From CAYNLY01 sp964398225 (GTDB lineage Bacteria; Pseudomonadota; Zetaproteobacteria; Mariprofundales; Mariprofundaceae), in NCBI GenBank assembly GCA_964398225.1, contig CAYNLY010000034.1:1-15959 (forward strand): a stretch of 15,959 nt of DNA, read 5' to 3'. Below, piece by piece: positions 13,979 to 15,959 of this stretch. Position 1 is the first letter of the stretch. Every line of letters starts with the position of its first letter. The notes under the pieces are model-generated. The model was not told the origin of the DNA, did no database searches, and saw only the letters and a program-made list of their open reading frames with translations. Position numbers and translations under genes: made by a program.

Positions 13979-15619
13979 GTGAGCAGCCCTGATACCCGAT
14001 TCGTTTTCGTCACCGGCGGCGTGGTTTCCTCGCTCGGCAAGGGGATTGCCGCGGCAAGCCTTGCCGCGCTTTTCGAGGCGCGGGGGCTTAAGGTGACCAT
14101 GCAGAAGCTCGATCCCTACATCAACGTGGATCCGGGCACGATGAGCCCGTTCCAGCACGGCGAGGTGTTCGTCACCGACGACGGCGCGGAGACCGATCTG
14201 GACCTCGGGCACTACGAGCGGTTTACGCACGCGACGATGACCCGGCGCAGCAACTACACGACCGGTCGCATCTACGAGTCCGTGATCCGGCGCGAGCGCC
14301 GCGGGGACTACCTCGGCGCGACGGTGCAGGTGATCCCGCACATCACCGACGCGATCAAGGAGGCGATCCTGGGGCTTGCGTCCGACGAGGTGGACATCGC
14401 GATCGTCGAGATCGGCGGCACGGTGGGCGACATCGAGTCGCTGCCGTTTCTGGAAGCGATCCGGCAGCTGCGTTTCGATCTGGGCCAGAAGCGCACCTGC
14501 TACATGCACCTGACGCTCGTGCCCTACATTGCCTCGGCCGGCGAGCTGAAGACGAAGCCCACGCAGCACTCGGTGCAGAAGCTGCGCGAGATCGGCATTC
14601 AGCCGGACGTGCTGCTGTGCCGCACGGAGCGGCCCATTCCGAAATCGCAGCGGGACAAGATCGCGCTGTTCTGCAACGTTCCGCGCGAGTGCGTGATCGA
14701 GGCGCCGGATGTGGACACGATCTACGCCGTGCCGCTGAAGCTTCGCGAGGGCGGGCTCGGCACGGTCGTGCTCGAACGTCTCGGGCTTCCGGATTCCGAG
14801 CCGGATCTCGCGATCTGGGAGGACATCGTCCGCCGCGTGCGCGAGGCGCGGCATGAGGTCCGGATCGCGATGGTGGGCAAATACGTGGAGCTGGTCGATG
14901 CCTACAAGTCGGTCAACGAGGCGCTGGCGCACGGCGGGCTTGCGCACGATACGCGGGTGGTGATCGACTACGTCGATGCCGAGCGCATCGAGCGCGAGGG
15001 CACGGAAATGCTGGCGCGCGCGGACGGGATTCTGGTGCCCGGCGGCTTCGGCGAGCGCGGCACCGAGGGCAAGATCGCGGCGATCCGGTATGCCCGGGAA
15101 CATGGCGTGCCGTTCCTCGGCATCTGCCTGGGCATGCAGCTTGCGGTCATCGAGTTCGCGCGTCATGTCGCGGGGCTGGAGGGGGCGACGAGCAGCGAGT
15201 TCGACGAATGCGCCGAGCATCCGGTGATCGCGCTGATGACCGAGTGGGAGCAGGACGGAAAGCTCGTGCGCCGGAGCGCGGACATGGATCTGGGCGGCAC
15301 GATGCGGCTGGGCGCCTATCCCTGCCGGCTCGTTCCCGGAACGAAGGCGCACGAGGCCTACGGCGCGGACGAGATACGCGAGCGGCACCGCCACCGCTAC
15401 GAGTTCAACAACACCTACCGGGAAAGGCTCGAGCAGGCCGGGCTCGTCGTTTCGGGGACGCTGCCCGACGATTCGCTCGTCGAAATCGTCGAGGTGCGGG
15501 ATCATCCCTGGTTCGTCGCCTGCCAGTTCCATCCCGAGTTCACGTCCCGGCCCTATGCGCCGAATCCGCTGTTTGCGGCCTTCGTCGGCGCCAGTCTCCG
15601 GCAGGCGGTCACGCGCTGA
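13979..15619 (+). CDS. pyrG: CTP synthase
   Basis: PyrG makes CTP from UTP, ATP and glutamine, the last step of pyrimidine nucleotide synthesis; it is tetrameric and cytosolic. The length of 546 residues matches E. coli (545). The N-terminal synthetase domain (1-about 270) has the P-loop GGVVSSLGKG (13-22, Lys21) and KLDPYINVDPG (43-53). The C-terminal class I glutamine amidotransferase (about 295-540) has nucleophile Cys383 in GICLGMQ, and His518/Glu520 in FHPE. The GTG at 13979 is the only start that keeps the invariant N-terminus; there is no Shine-Dalgarno before it. kdsA follows with overlapping TGATG, as in the widely conserved pyrG-kdsA-eno order. Confidence 0.98.
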   Translation: MSSPDTRFVFVTGGVVSSLGKGIAAASLAALFEARGLKVTMQKLDPYINVDPGTMSPFQHGEVFVTDDGAETDLDLGHYERFTHATMTRRSNYTTGRIYESVIRRERRGDYLGATVQVIPHITDAIKEAILGLASDEVDIAIVEIGGTVGDIESLPFLEAIRQLRFDLGQKRTCYMHLTLVPYIASAGELKTKPTQHSVQKLREIGIQPDVLLCRTERPIPKSQRDKIALFCNVPRECVIEAPDVDTIYAVPLKLREGGLGTVVLERLGLPDSEPDLAIWEDIVRRVREARHEVRIAMVGKYVELVDAYKSVNEALAHGGLAHDTRVVIDYVDAERIEREGTEMLARADGILVPGGFGERGTEGKIAAIRYAREHGVPFLGICLGMQLAVIEFARHVAGLEGATSSEFDECAEHPVIALMTEWEQDGKLVRRSADMDLGGTMRLGAYPCRLVPGTKAHEAYGADEIRERHRHRYEFNNTYRERLEQAGLVVSGTLPDDSLVEIVEVRDHPWFVACQFHPEFTSRPYAPNPLFAAFVGASLRQAVTR

Positions 15620-15959
15620 TGCACCGGATCCGGATCGACGGTTTCGAGATCGGCAACGACCGGCCGCTTGCGCTGATCGCCGGTCCCTGCGTGATCGAGG
15701 GCGAGGACTTCACGCTGCGCACGGCCGAGCGGATCGCCGCGATCGCGGAGGGCGCGGGCGTGCCGCTGATTTTCAAGTCCAGCTTCGACAAGGCGAACCG
15801 GACAAGCCGCGACAGCTTCCGCGGGCCCGGGCTCGAGGAGGGGCTCCGGATCCTGGAGCGCGTCAGGCGCGAGCTGGGCGTGCCGGTGATCACCGACGTG
15901 CACACGCCCGAGCAGGCGTTGCCCGCGGCCGAGGTCGTGGACGTGCTGCAGACGCCGGC
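15619..15959 (+). CDS. kdsA: 3-deoxy-8-phosphooctulonate synthase, N-terminal part (3' end outside window)
   Basis: KdsA condenses phosphoenolpyruvate with arabinose 5-phosphate to KDO-8-phosphate, feeding the inner core of lipopolysaccharide, so the organism is Gram-negative. The window holds 113 codons, roughly 40 percent of the gene. Seen are AGPCVIE (21-27), FKSSFDKANRTS (52-63), SFRGPG (66-71) and VITDVHTPEQ (90-99). The KSSFDKANR motif separates it from the related DAHP synthases. Cys24, where E. coli KdsA has Asn26 (GGMNVLE), marks the metal-dependent class known from Aquifex aeolicus. The ATG overlaps the pyrG stop (TGATG), implying translational coupling. Confidence 0.95.
   Translation, partial: MHRIRIDGFEIGNDRPLALIAGPCVIEGEDFTLRTAERIAAIAEGAGVPLIFKSSFDKANRTSRDSFRGPGLEEGLRILERVRRELGVPVITDVHTPEQALPAAEVVDVLQTP

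Noticed and set aside
10030..14100. A 1356-residue open frame on the minus strand opposite purL and the start of pyrG
   Set aside because: It is the mirror of a long GC-rich gene: sense codons TTA, CTA and TCA are rare here, so the antisense frame stays open. Its translation is Arg/Ala/His/Gly-rich without any recognisable domain, while the sense strand encodes a complete PurL.
1..15959. Mobile elements, CRISPR arrays, tRNA or rRNA genes
   Set aside because: No transposase or integrase frame, no regularly spaced repeat and no cloverleaf-like sequence was seen on either strand by eye; a tRNAscan or repeat search would be needed to exclude them fully.

Overview
The window is a GC-rich (by eye about two thirds G+C), densely coding stretch of a proteobacterial chromosome. 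The likeliest source is a gammaproteobacterium of a high-GC lineage. This rests on the lysC-csrA and pyrG-kdsA gene pairs, a comEC-exbB-exbD block, a long single-chain PurL of the proteobacterial type, and the LysC N-terminus (VQKFGGTSVG). A high-GC betaproteobacterium is not excluded. Start codons are often GTG (ribD, exbB, lysC, csrA's neighbour rpsT, pyrG) and most stops are TGA.

Layout. Left block, plus strand, 1-7427: the 3' part of valS (valyl-tRNA synthetase), ribD (riboflavin deaminase/reductase), comEC (DNA-uptake channel), exbB and exbD (proton-driven energiser), lysC (aspartate kinase) and csrA (RNA-binding global regulator). Junctions are tight: ribD/comEC are 1 base apart, while exbB/exbD and exbD/lysC meet at ATGA overlaps. 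A perfect TATAAT box overlaps the comEC stop and probably drives exbB-exbD-lysC. Middle block, minus strand, 9402-7429: a two-CBS-domain protein followed 12 bases later by a fused phosphotransferase-like/P-loop kinase. This pair converges on csrA with a single base between the stop codons. Right block, plus strand, 9516-15959: rpsT (ribosomal protein S20) with a strong promoter and a clear intrinsic terminator, then purL (purine synthesis), pyrG (CTP synthase) and the start of kdsA (KDO-8-phosphate synthase, lipopolysaccharide), which runs off the window.

Nearly everything is housekeeping: translation, riboflavin, lysine/threonine precursors, purines, CTP and LPS. I found no CRISPR array, insertion sequence, prophage, tRNA or rRNA gene, and no clear new system. 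The parts most worth a second look are small-scale. They are an apparent internal translation start in lysC that would make a separate regulatory subunit, a hairpin that buries the ribD ribosome-binding site, the CBS/kinase pair (two families that in Mycobacterium tuberculosis both belong to the hypoxia regulon), purL and pyrG promoters placed so close to the start codons that the mRNAs may be leaderless, and an unusual CsrA with a low-complexity tail. No intergenic gap exceeds 200 bases; the longest is 9403-9598, which holds two divergent promoters and the rpsT leader.
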